Of a DNA stretch of 64,000 nucleotides, positions 46,821 to 56,306 are shown piece by piece. This stretch comes from Chondrinema litorale (lineage in GTDB: Bacteria > Bacteroidota > Bacteroidia > Cytophagales > Flammeovirgaceae). Below the pieces are notes generated by a model. It was given only the letters and a program-made list of their open reading frames with translations. It was not told the origin of the DNA and ran no database searches. The DNA is taken from assembly GCF_026250525.1 (NCBI RefSeq), contig NZ_CP111047.1:1-64000 (forward strand), read 5' to 3'. Position 1 is the first letter of the stretch, and each line of letters starts with the position of its first letter. Both the position numbers and the translations under genes were made by a program.

Positions 46821-47960
46821 TTAGTCTACATTTAGTCCTTCATCTTCTAATAAGGCTGCGGCTTCTATTAGCATCGCTCCACTGGTCTCCACAGTTAGGT
46901 CTACAGAGCTGCCCGGTTGTGTTGCCCAGTAAGTACCAAACAATACCCCATTTCGATTGGTACCATCTAACCATAGCGTTTCTGCATTGTGGTACAAAAA
47001 GTTTACGTAACGCTTCTTTGTCCCTTCCGCTAGGTCTGGATGTAGAATTAACTGGGTAAAGTATCTGATAAAAATTCCTTTGAAAAGTCCGCCATCACCA
47101 CTGCCTTCATCTTTTAAAACTCTATCGGTTGAGTTGGTGTGAACATTGAGTGCATAGTCAGCCGCTTTAATCGCATCATTCAAATAAACCGCCTCATTGG
47201 TGATGTTATATAACTCTAGTGCAGCACCGATAAAGACACCTTGGTTGTAGGTAAACTCCCAATTGTCTTTAGCCATGTCGCTATTGCGGTTCATGCCATC
47301 GTATACGAAACCTGTACCTGCATCAAACAAGTTACTTTTTAACCAATCGTAAATCTTTAAAGCCCATTCTTTGTCTGCCTCATTACCAAATTGATTATAT
47401 AACCTTGATGCTAAAATACTTGCTGGCGCATTGGCAGGTGTATTTTTGTATTGCAACATATTTTTTTGCCAAGCTATACCACCACCGGCGGTTTCATTCC
47501 ATCCCATTTTTATATCTTCCCAAACTTGGTCTGTACCCTCTTTAAATTTATTGTCGCCAGTTACTTCATACGCTCTTAGCATTGCCAAGCCATTCCACTC
47601 CATGTCGTCATAAAAATCATTAATGAAATTACCTCCATTTTTTACTGGTACACCTTCGTACCATTGGTCTATATATCCTTTGTAAAAACTATCGCCAGTG
47701 CGTAAGTAAGCATCAATTAAAACATCGAGCGCATGTGCTTGTGGCCAATAATGAAAATCGGTATTTCCTGTATTACCATAATTAAAATATTTGTCTGAAC
47801 TATTCCAGAAATTATCAACCAATGCATTACTTGAACTATCAGCTGCGGTTTGCCAATCTATCTCTCTCGTTTCTTCTTCGAAAGAAACATCATCCGGGTC
47901 ATCGCAAGCATAAACACTTAATAACAAGAGTATTAATATTGTATTTAAGGAGTATTTCAT
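46821..47960 (-). CDS. GH76 endo-alpha-1,6-mannanase, lipoprotein
   Basis: A 379-residue family 76 enzyme. The leader ends in a lipobox (LLLLSVYAC), suggesting a surface or envelope location. The (alpha/alpha)6 barrel contains the catalytic Asp pair in NDFYDDMEWNGLAMLRAYE. Other family blocks are GGGIAWQ, ASILASRLY, NWEFTYNQGVFIGAALELY and DGGLFKGIFIRYF. It cuts the alpha-1,6-mannan backbone found in yeast cell walls and some bacterial glycans. It is the first enzyme after susCD-E, and a strong hairpin lies between it and the SusE-like gene. Confidence 0.92.
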   Translation of the reverse strand: MKYSLNTILILLLLSVYACDDPDDVSFEEETREIDWQTAADSSSNALVDNFWNSSDKYFNYGNTGNTDFHYWPQAHALDVLIDAYLRTGDSFYKGYIDQWYEGVPVKNGGNFINDFYDDMEWNGLAMLRAYEVTGDNKFKEGTDQVWEDIKMGWNETAGGGIAWQKNMLQYKNTPANAPASILASRLYNQFGNEADKEWALKIYDWLKSNLFDAGTGFVYDGMNRNSDMAKDNWEFTYNQGVFIGAALELYNITNEAVYLNDAIKAADYALNVHTNSTDRVLKDEGSGDGGLFKGIFIRYFTQLILHPDLAEGTKKRYVNFLYHNAETLWLDGTNRNGVLFGTYWATQPGSSVDLTVETSGAMLIEAAALLEDEGLNVD

Positions 47961-48006
47961 ATTTTATTATGGTGAATTTTTTATTATTCAATTGATTATT
48001 TTGTTT

Positions 48007-48045
48007 AGCATAACTCCTCTCATTTAAAGATCGAGGAGTTATGCT
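48007..48045 (-). other. Strong hairpin between the SusE-like and GH76 genes
   Basis: AGCATAACTCCTC (48007-48019) and GAGGAGTTATGCT (48033-48045) form a perfect 13-bp stem. No T-tract follows on the minus strand, so it more likely stabilises the susCDE mRNA end or attenuates transcription than fully terminates it. Confidence 0.6.
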
Positions 48046-48059
48046 GTATTTATTATGAT

Positions 48060-49199
48060 CTATTCCATATCAGATTTCTTTATAATCTCATGGGTATATT
48101 CATTATCTGCTTGGAAGTAGAGAATGACATCGCTATAGGTCATATCTACTGTTTCGCTAAACTTGAAAGTATAGCTCCATTGGTCGGATGGTGCCTCATA
48201 TAAATAATAGAAAGAATCTGGAGTAGTATCGTTCGGGCGAGAGTTATCTGCGTTTTGGCTTCCCCACCAAATATACTCATCACCATTGCCATTGTCTACA
48301 GTCATTCTAAACTTGTAGCGCTCATCTCTACCCCAACTTTCTTGTTTAAATTCGATTGCTTGGTCTTCTACCATCCACATACCGTTACCTACATATGGAA
48401 TTTCGAAGAGGTAAACATTATTCGGAGAGAAGAATAATTCTATATTTTTTACTAGAGTGTAATCTGCCGCACCAGTGTTAAAATCAAGATTAATTTTATA
48501 CACGGCTGTTTCGCCCATTGTTGAAGTTCCGTCTTCTTTTACTACTTCACCATCGATGTAAAAAGTGCGTGGAGTTCCTGAGGTACGATCTACAAAATAA
48601 TAAGATTGTCCTGCTGTAAGTTGCGTGTAAACTTCAAACTCACCAGTTGCTGTAGATTTCATTTTGATGGCACTAGCCAAATCGTCTCCATTTTCAGAAG
48701 CTTCTCCTGTAATAAATACATCTACTGGTACATCTGCAAAACCTGCCAATCTGGTTAGTTCCAATACTCTTTTTAAGTCTGAGGGCATTTCGTTAATCCC
48801 TTTAGAAGAAATGATTGTCCATTGGATTTTGCCAGTTGCGGCAGATTCTATACCTGCAAGAGCTGCAATTTGGTTTAAGGTTTTGTGTGTAATGGTCGCT
48901 CTGTTTAAAGCACCATTATTATCTGAAGCCAGTTTGTAGATAGGATTAGAAAAATCTCCACCTTCCACATCAAAAGCTACTTCGTACATAACCAATCCAC
49001 CATCTTCTGCTTTGGCAAGTTCCCATTCGAAAAGCACACTTGCCGAGCTTGAACTTTGCAGTTGAACATATTTGCTGTCTTCTGGTGCATAAAGATTTTG
49101 AACTGCTGTAACATTTAGATGGTCGAGTTCATCTTCTTTACAACCCACCAGCCCTATTGCGAATGCAAATGCTAAAATTTTATATATAATCGATTTCAT
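48060..49199 (-). CDS. SusE/SusF-like outer-membrane glycan-binding lipoprotein
   Basis: A 379-residue lipoprotein (lipobox AIGLVGC). The N-terminal beta domain has the SusE form (SSSSASVLFEWELAKAEDGGLVMYEVAFD, TITHKTLNQIAALAGIE). It is followed by beta-sandwich carbohydrate-binding-like modules (VFITGEASENGDDLASAIKM, and late aromatic-rich PDSFYYLYEAPSDQW). It has no catalytic motif and lies directly after susCD, so it is the surface glycan-binding protein of the alpha-mannan locus. It starts 68 bases after susD. Confidence 0.85.
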   Translation of the reverse strand: MKSIIYKILAFAFAIGLVGCKEDELDHLNVTAVQNLYAPEDSKYVQLQSSSSASVLFEWELAKAEDGGLVMYEVAFDVEGGDFSNPIYKLASDNNGALNRATITHKTLNQIAALAGIESAATGKIQWTIISSKGINEMPSDLKRVLELTRLAGFADVPVDVFITGEASENGDDLASAIKMKSTATGEFEVYTQLTAGQSYYFVDRTSGTPRTFYIDGEVVKEDGTSTMGETAVYKINLDFNTGAADYTLVKNIELFFSPNNVYLFEIPYVGNGMWMVEDQAIEFKQESWGRDERYKFRMTVDNGNGDEYIWWGSQNADNSRPNDTTPDSFYYLYEAPSDQWSYTFKFSETVDMTYSDVILYFQADNEYTHEIIKKSDME

Positions 49200-49267
49200 T
49201 TTAATATCAATTTTAAATACAGAATAAGTTTGAAAATGCCGCCTGATGAATCAGACTGTTTAAGAGA

Positions 49268-50905
49268 TTAGCTGCCCCAGCCAGGGTTTTGCCCAAGGTT
49301 AGGATTAAGATCTCGCTCTGCCCTTGGTATTGGCCATAGGTAGTGTTTATTCGAGTCGAACACTCGCTGCTCTAGACGGATATATCCATTGTCTGTCCCT
49401 TCTTCGCCAAACTTAGCTCCATGCGGATAGCCGTTTAAAACATCTTCGGCAGTTTTCCAGCGGAGAATATCGAATATTCTCAAACCTTCCATTGCCAGTT
49501 CTGAGCGTCTTTCGTTGCGAATAATCTCTCTTAAATCATCTTGTGACCAAGCGCTATTGAAAGTAAGCGCACCGGCATCTGTAAAACCGGCTCTTTCTCT
49601 TAAGGCTCTAATGGTGGTATTCCAAACCGTTTCAGACATTTCATTCATCTCATTCTTTGCTTCGGCATACATCAGCAATACATCTGCATAGCGAATAAGA
49701 ATTAAGTTTAAACCAGACTGAAAGTTTACTTGCGATGTTGGATCGTAATACTTTCTAAGATAATAACCTGTCGATGTAGAATTGCCGCCCGGCTCATACT
49801 CATCTCTAGCTGCATTTTCATCTGGTGCAGAACCCGGTTCTATGTAAATAGTTTGTGTACTGCCATCTGCTTTTTCCCACTCAAACATATTGTAAACAAC
49901 TGTGCTTGAAAGTCGCGGATCTCTATTTGAGTAAGGGTCAGCTTCATCGTAACCAGAACCATCTTCATCGATCGCTTTGCCATTCATCATGATGTAATTA
50001 TCCACCAACTCTTGTGTGGGTGCCATCGTGTTTACTCTTGCTCCAACAGAAAGCGGTGCCAAATCGAACAAAGCACTGTATGTACGGTAAACAGGCACAT
50101 ATTGATGGTCGAGAATTACTTCGCTATTGTATTCGTTTTCTGGCTGAAAAATACCATTGTACGAAGAAAACAATTCGTAAGTACCATTGGTGTTGTCATT
50201 CATCAACTGTTCTGTAGTTGCTACAACTTGTTGCCAGTTACTTTCATAAAGATGTATTCTCGCCATTAAAGCGATTGCCGCACCTTTCGTAATTCTTCCT
50301 CTTTCTGTATCTGCATATTCATTGTTGGTAGGCAAAGCAGCTGCACTTTCTTCTAGTTCTGTTAATACAAAATCTACTACTTCGCTATGTGAAGTTCTGC
50401 CAATTGTTTTGGAATCTTCTAGAGAGATGTCTTCTGCAAATAAAGGCACATCACCAAACCAAGTAGTTAACTGAAAGTAATGGAAAGCTCTAATAAATCT
50501 ACATTCTGCTTTTAACCTCGCTAAATGTGATTCTTCTATATCTGGAACTCGATCTACATTCTGAAGAAATACATTACAAGTTTTTATTCCGGCATAATGC
50601 ATATTCCACTCACCACCGAAGCGCGAGGTTGCCGGGTCTTGCTGCCCAGAAGAGATCGTTTTTACATTATCGCTATCTCCCCTGCCCATATATGCATTGT
50701 CCGAAAGTGCTTCATTAAAGAAGAAATAATTGCTTCTGGTCATATCCATGTAGGCGGTGTTCAACACTGTTTCTGCCTTGTCTGTAGAAGTCCAGTAGTT
50801 TTCTTCTGTAAACTTGTTAGTTGGCGCCAGATCGAGATCATTACAGGCTGTAGCAAACAGCAGGGCGATCAAGACCATTTTATAATTTAAAAATATCCTT
50901 TTCAT
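49268..50905 (-). CDS. SusD-family binding lipoprotein (alpha-mannan locus)
   Basis: About 545 residues. The ATG at 50905 starts a proper lipoprotein leader (MVLIALLFATAC); the frame runs upstream to 50959 but that would overlap susC. Family blocks: NYWTSTDKAETVLNTAYMDM, CRFIRAFHYFQLTTWFGDVPLF, and IIRNERRSELAMEGLRIFDILRW. It ends HYLWPIPRAERDLNPNLGQNPGW, a very typical SusD end. It caps the SusC importer, from which it is 29 bases apart. By context it binds alpha-mannan oligosaccharides. Confidence 0.94.
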   Translation of the reverse strand: MKRIFLNYKMVLIALLFATACNDLDLAPTNKFTEENYWTSTDKAETVLNTAYMDMTRSNYFFFNEALSDNAYMGRGDSDNVKTISSGQQDPATSRFGGEWNMHYAGIKTCNVFLQNVDRVPDIEESHLARLKAECRFIRAFHYFQLTTWFGDVPLFAEDISLEDSKTIGRTSHSEVVDFVLTELEESAAALPTNNEYADTERGRITKGAAIALMARIHLYESNWQQVVATTEQLMNDNTNGTYELFSSYNGIFQPENEYNSEVILDHQYVPVYRTYSALFDLAPLSVGARVNTMAPTQELVDNYIMMNGKAIDEDGSGYDEADPYSNRDPRLSSTVVYNMFEWEKADGSTQTIYIEPGSAPDENAARDEYEPGGNSTSTGYYLRKYYDPTSQVNFQSGLNLILIRYADVLLMYAEAKNEMNEMSETVWNTTIRALRERAGFTDAGALTFNSAWSQDDLREIIRNERRSELAMEGLRIFDILRWKTAEDVLNGYPHGAKFGEEGTDNGYIRLEQRVFDSNKHYLWPIPRAERDLNPNLGQNPGWGS

Positions 50906-50934
50906 ATTATTCAATGTTTGTTGTTCGACCTTTA

Positions 50935-53900
50935 CTAAAAATTCACATTTAATCCACATCCATAATATCTCAGTGTAGGATAGCTTCTACCACTGTTTGC
51001 TCCTCCACTACTCATATTGCCGTCAAACTCAGTAGATTCAGGATCGATAAAAGTGATGTTAGAAAGTGTAAATAGGTTTTGCGCATTTACATAGAATCTC
51101 AAAGATTTTACACCGATTTTATCCATCCAAGGTGTGGGGAATGTGTAACCCAACTGAATATTTTTAAGGCGGATGTATGATGCATCAAATAGGTAAAGGT
51201 CTGAGCTTTTTCCGTAGTTGTTAGAATTTGAAGCCGAACCCGGTGCAGCCAGTCTTGGATATTCTGCATCTGGATTAATCGGAGTCCAAAAATCGAGCTG
51301 GTTGGTATACATGGTATAAGAGTAATTAGAATGGAAAGGCTCAACCAACTCTCCACGTAAAAACATCTTTCTCTGTCCTACACCTTGTAGCAAGAAACTG
51401 AAGTCTAGGTTTTTCCAAGCCATTTCGTATCTGAAACCAAAGGTATATCTCGGAAATGCATTCCCTAGAATAAACCTGTCTTGATCGTCTATTACACCAT
51501 CATTATTTTTATCGTTGTATCGGATGTCTCCAGGAGAAACAGTACTGCCAATTGGCTTGGCTCCATTTTGCACTTCTTCCATATTTTGGAAATATCCATC
51601 TCTTTTGTAACCCAAATAAGAGTTAAAAGGCAATCCCTCTCTAATGATGCGCTGCATCTGATCGGAAGAATTAATCTGTTCTCCACCTTCAAAATAGACT
51701 ACCTCATTCCAAGAATCACCTATGTTAAAACTGAATGAATGATCGACAACCTCTCCCATTGTACGATAACCTAAAGTAGCTTCCCAACCTTGGTTACGCA
51801 TCTTACCTGCATTGTAATTAGGAACAGCACCACCGTAAGTTCCCGGAACAGCCGGAGGTATAAGAATATCTGAAGTGAGTTTATTAAAGTAATCTAGCGT
51901 AACTGTTAACTTATCATCCAGAAATGTAGCATCTATACCTGCATTGAACGTAGCTGATTTTTCCCAACGCAAGTCTTCATTAGCAAAAGTAAAACTAGTA
52001 CCAGCAACAGCTCCATTATTAAAGCCATAGGCATTGGTGAAGATATTATATGTAGTTTGATATTGATAATCTGCTACGTTTTGATTACCCAAGATTCCAT
52101 AAGATCCTCTTAATTTCAAATTACCCACACGCTCTCTATAACCCGACATAAAATTCTCTTCTGTAAGTCTCCAACTGGCAGAGGCAGAAGGGAAAAATCC
52201 CCAACGGTTATCTTTACTAAACTTAGAAGAACCATCGTACCTAAAGCTAAACTCTATTAAGTATTTATCTCTAAATGAATAGTTAGCGCGACCAAACATG
52301 GAGTACAAACTACTTTCTGTAGTACCTTGTGGAGTAGCATAAGTACCAGTTTCTATTACTGTTTCTGTAATTGGCGTGTTTAAGTCTGGGTCGGTATACT
52401 TCAGTCTAATTCCATTACTTTCTCTGGTGTAAGACTCATTTGAAACACCTATTAATCCACCAATGTGATGATCATTACCAATGTAATTATCATAATCCAA
52501 CATTAACTGAGTATTCAGATTCAGGATTTTCTCATTGTCGTCATGCGTGCTTCTATCTGAACCCGAAGTACTACTTGGTGAAGTCGCGCTTACAGAAGAA
52601 TAATAGTCTACTTGCTTTACCTTCATAAGTGTGTGGTTAGCTTTTAAATCTCCACCAAAAACACCTCTAATTTTTAAGCCATCTATTATTTTAAATTCGG
52701 CACTTAGGTTACCGAAAATATTATCGTTGTCAGACTCTCTTAAACCTCCTTTTTCTAGAATACCCAATGGGTTAAACTCGGTTAATACGTCGTTTGTGAG
52801 GTACTTTCCATCCTCTTTCATTGAGTAGAAATAATACGGAGGAATTCTACCTGCATCTACGATAAGTGTACCTGTTTGAGAAGTATGTGTTTTAATTCCT
52901 GATCGAGTATAAGCAAGTATAGAAGTCAACTTTAAGCGACCAATTTCATTGGTCATGTTCATTCTGAGGTTATAGCGCTTAAATCCATAATCTGCTCCTA
53001 CGAAATTACTCTCCTGATCTAAGTAACCACCAGAAACCATGTAAGTCGTACTCTCATTACCACCTGTAATGCTTACATTGTAGCTTTGGCGTAGCGCATC
53101 TTTTAAGATAGACTCTAAGAACCATTCATTATCTCCCTGCTCATACATTTGCCTAATTTCATCAGGTGAATAAATTGGCGCTGATCCACCATTTACCAAA
53201 GCCTGATTTCTAAGTATGGCATTTTCGTATCCTTTTACCGGTTCGTACAACAACTGCGGTGAGTTCACACCAACCTGACTTTGGAAAGAAACTGTGGGCT
53301 TGGTGTTTTTCTTTCCTTTTTTGGTAGTAATAAGAATTACACCATTTGCCGATCTTGAACCATAAATAGCAGCACTACCTGCATCTTTCAAAATAGAGAT
53401 ACTTTCAATATCTGCTGGATTGAGTAACGACATATCGCCACCAATAAGTCCATCGATAACTACTAGTGGTGAGTTATTATTCATGGTACTTATACCTCTG
53501 ATATTGATATTTACTCCTGCTCCCGGTTCTGAATTTGGCTGTTGTATAATTAAATTAGCAGATGTACCCTGTAATGCTTCGCTTAGTGTACCAGCAGCTC
53601 TGCCTTCTAATGATTTTGATTCAATTTTATCAACTGCTCCAATCACATTTTTTTTCTGAGCTGTGCCGTAACCAATTACTACAACTTCTTCCAACTGTTC
53701 CATGTCAGGCTCCATAGAAATATTAATGGAAGTTTGCGTACCAACTGTTACTTCCTGTGTTTCGTAGCCGATATAACTAAACTGCAAAACAGCATCGTTC
53801 GTCACATTTAAAGAATATTTACCATCTATGTCTGTGGTAGTTCCAGATGATGTTCCTTTAATTAAAATACTCACACCCGGTAGCGGCTCACTATCTTCTG

Positions 53901-54333
53901 CTGAAAAAACTTGTCCTGTAATTACATTCTGAATGGGAATGATTTCTTCTTCCACCACTTTTTCAGAAGATTTTCTTACAGATTTTACATAGATATTATT
54001 ATTAATCCGCTTAAATGCCAGATTCATTTTTTGAGAAAAATAGCCTAGAATTTCCCCCAATGACTCATCTCTAAAACTGTTGGAAACTGTTAAGTTTTCA
54101 TTAAACTCATTATGGTTATAGGTAAAATAAAAACCTGTTTTATCGTGCAGCGTTTCGAAGACCTCTCCCATGTTTTGGTCTTCAAAAGCTATGCTTAGCT
54201 TTATTTTGTGAATGCTTTGTTGAGACATACCTTCATTGGCCAGTAGCATACTGGAAAAGAAAGCCTGTATAAAAAAAACATAAAGAAAGTATTTCGACAT
54301 AATGAAAAGTTGTCGTATAATTTTCAATTTCAT
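50935..54333 (-). CDS. SusC-family TonB-dependent transporter with STN domain (alpha-mannan locus)
   Basis: About 1132 residues. The start at 54333 is chosen over 54366 because it directly begins the leader (MKLKIIRQLFIMSKYF). An STN domain (about 45-110, MGEVFETLHDKTGFYFTYNHNE) is followed by the carboxypeptidase-regulatory-like domain (VFSAEDSEPLPGVSILIKG), the plug (EALQGTSANLIIQQPNSEPGAG, DIESISILKDAGSAAIYG) and the barrel ending YGCGLNVNF. The STN domain and the neighbouring FecR and sigma genes show ligand-induced trans-envelope signalling. A three-part hairpin lies 40 bases upstream of the start. Confidence 0.94.
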   Translation of the reverse strand: MKLKIIRQLFIMSKYFLYVFFIQAFFSSMLLANEGMSQQSIHKIKLSIAFEDQNMGEVFETLHDKTGFYFTYNHNEFNENLTVSNSFRDESLGEILGYFSQKMNLAFKRINNNIYVKSVRKSSEKVVEEEIIPIQNVITGQVFSAEDSEPLPGVSILIKGTSSGTTTDIDGKYSLNVTNDAVLQFSYIGYETQEVTVGTQTSINISMEPDMEQLEEVVVIGYGTAQKKNVIGAVDKIESKSLEGRAAGTLSEALQGTSANLIIQQPNSEPGAGVNINIRGISTMNNNSPLVVIDGLIGGDMSLLNPADIESISILKDAGSAAIYGSRSANGVILITTKKGKKNTKPTVSFQSQVGVNSPQLLYEPVKGYENAILRNQALVNGGSAPIYSPDEIRQMYEQGDNEWFLESILKDALRQSYNVSITGGNESTTYMVSGGYLDQESNFVGADYGFKRYNLRMNMTNEIGRLKLTSILAYTRSGIKTHTSQTGTLIVDAGRIPPYYFYSMKEDGKYLTNDVLTEFNPLGILEKGGLRESDNDNIFGNLSAEFKIIDGLKIRGVFGGDLKANHTLMKVKQVDYYSSVSATSPSSTSGSDRSTHDDNEKILNLNTQLMLDYDNYIGNDHHIGGLIGVSNESYTRESNGIRLKYTDPDLNTPITETVIETGTYATPQGTTESSLYSMFGRANYSFRDKYLIEFSFRYDGSSKFSKDNRWGFFPSASASWRLTEENFMSGYRERVGNLKLRGSYGILGNQNVADYQYQTTYNIFTNAYGFNNGAVAGTSFTFANEDLRWEKSATFNAGIDATFLDDKLTVTLDYFNKLTSDILIPPAVPGTYGGAVPNYNAGKMRNQGWEATLGYRTMGEVVDHSFSFNIGDSWNEVVYFEGGEQINSSDQMQRIIREGLPFNSYLGYKRDGYFQNMEEVQNGAKPIGSTVSPGDIRYNDKNNDGVIDDQDRFILGNAFPRYTFGFRYEMAWKNLDFSFLLQGVGQRKMFLRGELVEPFHSNYSYTMYTNQLDFWTPINPDAEYPRLAAPGSASNSNNYGKSSDLYLFDASYIRLKNIQLGYTFPTPWMDKIGVKSLRFYVNAQNLFTLSNITFIDPESTEFDGNMSSGGANSGRSYPTLRYYGCGLNVNF

Positions 54334-54373
54334 ATTTTTAAATGTTTTGGTAAAAAAATAAGCCAAAATGCTG

Positions 54374-54423
54374 CTCCGGTAGTATCGTATCTTACAATCC
54401 CCATTGTGTCCGATATTCCGGAG
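54374..54423 (-). other. Three-segment hairpin in the susC leader (alpha-mannan locus)
   Basis: CTCCGG, TATCG and ACAAT pair in order with ATTGT, CGATA and CCGGAG around a CCCC loop. It fills the gap between fecR and susC and ends 40 bases before the susC ATG. There is no T-tract, so it is a leader structure or attenuator rather than a simple terminator. Confidence 0.55.
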
Positions 54424-54468
54424 TTTTTTTTGTTGCTCTACTAGCTTGTGTTATTGTACATTTCCATA

Positions 54469-55482
54469 TTATTTGAGGATTACTTTTTTGTTTTTTAGTT
54501 CGTAATTAAAGTCTGTAGTAAAGCCTAAGCCTTCTAGTACATTTTCTAAACTTTCGTTTTCAAACACTCCACTATATATGCCATCGTTGTGCTTGGTATA
54601 TTCTATTGATACACCATACCACTCTTCTAATCGCGCTATTGCTTCTATAAAAGTTACTTTTTCGAATACCAGAATTCCATCTTTCCAGCCTGTAATCGGC
54701 AATGGATCAAAGTTGCTTTTCACCACTGATTCATCTTCAAAGTGAATCATCTCAGAAGGTACTAAATGATGGATACTATCGCCTCTAATCACTTGTACCT
54801 TGCCTGTAACAAGTGCCACATTTAATTGCTGTGCCGTTTTACTATAATTTACATTAAATGAGGTGCCTAGTACCCTAGTTTTTATATCTCCAGTCTGTAC
54901 CACAAATGGCTTGTGTTTATTTTTGGTTACTTCAAAAAACACTTCGCCTTTTAATACTTTTACCAATCTTATAGAATCGCTAAACTTTTCTGGAAAAGAG
55001 ATTTCTGTATTGGTATTCAGTTTTATTTTACTACCATCAGAAAGTGTAATGGTTAATCGCTGCCCTGCAATGGTGCTCTTTGTTATATACTGCTCAGAAA
55101 GTTTTGTTTCTGGCGAATTTCCATCATTATAGTTATTGATAAACCAAAATAACAAGCCTGAAACGAGCAGTAAAGTAATGGCTGCTGCCACTCTTGTATA
55201 GTTGAAAGTACTTTGTTGAACCTGTTCTTTTTGGATTTGTCTTACATTGCCAAGAATGTTACTAATTATTTCGTTTCGTGCAGCTTCTTCAAGTTGGTAC
55301 TCATGTTCGTACCTGAGTGATTTAATAATTTGGGAGGCTTCAAGTACTTCTTGTTTCTTTTGTGGATTATTGGCAATCCACTGCTGCCAGAACCGATCAC
55401 TATCCTGATTAGGTTCTCGCACCCATTTGATGAAAAACTCATCTTTTAAAAAGTCTTCTAGATTATAATTTTTATAATTCAT
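54469..55482 (-). CDS. FecR-family anti-sigma factor (alpha-mannan locus)
   Basis: A 337-residue single-pass anti-sigma factor. The cytoplasmic part (about 1-88) contains FFIKWVREPNQDSDRFWQQW. A membrane helix is at about 93-112 (VAAAITLLLVSGLLFWFI). The FecR domain (LTITLSDGSKIKLNTNTEISFPEKF, VLKGEVFFEV, VLGTSFNVNY) and a C-terminal DUF4974/STN-like part (FIEAIARLEEWYGVSIEY) are periplasmic. It should hold the sigma factor encoded upstream until the SusC transporter binds its ligand. It starts 137 bases after the sigma gene and precedes susC by 135. Confidence 0.92.
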   Translation of the reverse strand: MNYKNYNLEDFLKDEFFIKWVREPNQDSDRFWQQWIANNPQKKQEVLEASQIIKSLRYEHEYQLEEAARNEIISNILGNVRQIQKEQVQQSTFNYTRVAAAITLLLVSGLLFWFINNYNDGNSPETKLSEQYITKSTIAGQRLTITLSDGSKIKLNTNTEISFPEKFSDSIRLVKVLKGEVFFEVTKNKHKPFVVQTGDIKTRVLGTSFNVNYSKTAQQLNVALVTGKVQVIRGDSIHHLVPSEMIHFEDESVVKSNFDPLPITGWKDGILVFEKVTFIEAIARLEEWYGVSIEYTKHNDGIYSGVFENESLENVLEGLGFTTDFNYELKNKKVILK

Positions 55483-55619
55483 ATTTACTTTTCTTCAGCT
55501 ACAGAAGTACTTGTTATTCAATGAGAGAAAGGGGATTTCCCTTTTCTTCTGTAGCTAAAGAGGAAGGCCGTTTTTAGATGCCCCCCTTTTTCTCAAAAAT
55601 TTTTTAATTTTTTTTTCTG

Positions 55620-56306
55620 CTATAAATTCAGCGATAAAAAAGCTGCAATTAATAGAGGTAACATAAGGTCTATGTGTTCGCCCTGTAATGCCGACTTTAT
55701 AGAAGAAATGGCTTTATATATAAGTTTACGAGCAGACTTTACCAGTTTAATTCCCATAATGTGAGAAATTTCTTCGTAAGTAAAACCCTCGTAGTAGTAC
55801 AGCATAATTGCTTCGCGCTGTTTGGTAGGCAATTTATCGAATGTAGCTTTTAACAGTTTCCGTTTGTGCTCTGTTAACTGGTTTTCGATTAGCTTCATTT
55901 CTGTTGAAAGTGAGATGGCAAAAGACTGGCTTTCGTCAAACTCTTCTTGCAAAGTGTATCTATTATCTTTCTTTTTCTTTCTAAGAATTTCTCTTTGTAG
56001 AGATTTTAATAAATACGTTCTGCCAGAAATTACCGGCTTTATTTTACTTTGATATTTAATTAATTGTAAGAATACTTCTTGTATGCAATCTCTTACCAGT
56101 TCTGTGTCTTTCGTTAACTGGCAACCATAATTATACATAAGGTCTACATGCTGCTGATAAATAATATTTATCGCTTCTGTTTCTCCTTTGTAAAAGGCAT
56201 CCCATGTGGTTTGATCTGCCTCTGGCTTGCTCCGAAAATGCTGTTTTAAATTAAGATTTTGAGCCCCTTCTTTTTTTACTCCATTACCTATTGAGGATAT
56301 CATCAC
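55620..56306 (-). CDS. ECF sigma factor (alpha-mannan locus)
   Basis: A 228-residue sigma-70 family ECF factor. Region 2: AINIIYQQHVDLMYNYGCQLTKDTELVRDCIQEVFLQL. Region 4: LPTKQREAIMLYYYEGFTYEEISHIMGIKLVKSARKLIYKAI. As in the other sigma of the window, it ends in a hydrophobic tail (LMLPLLIAAFLSLNL). It is the first gene of the leftward unit sigma-fecR-susC-susD-susE-GH76-GH125-GH92 and should direct susC transcription on mannan binding. The annotated start is the first ATG of a double Met; a start a few codons later is possible. Confidence 0.9.
   Translation of the reverse strand: MMISSIGNGVKKEGAQNLNLKQHFRSKPEADQTTWDAFYKGETEAINIIYQQHVDLMYNYGCQLTKDTELVRDCIQEVFLQLIKYQSKIKPVISGRTYLLKSLQREILRKKKKDNRYTLQEEFDESQSFAISLSTEMKLIENQLTEHKRKLLKATFDKLPTKQREAIMLYYYEGFTYEEISHIMGIKLVKSARKLIYKAISSIKSALQGEHIDLMLPLLIAAFLSLNL

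Noticed and set aside
52440..53659. Plus-strand frames inside susC of the mannan locus
   Set aside because: These are antisense to a complete SusC gene and have no start context or motif.
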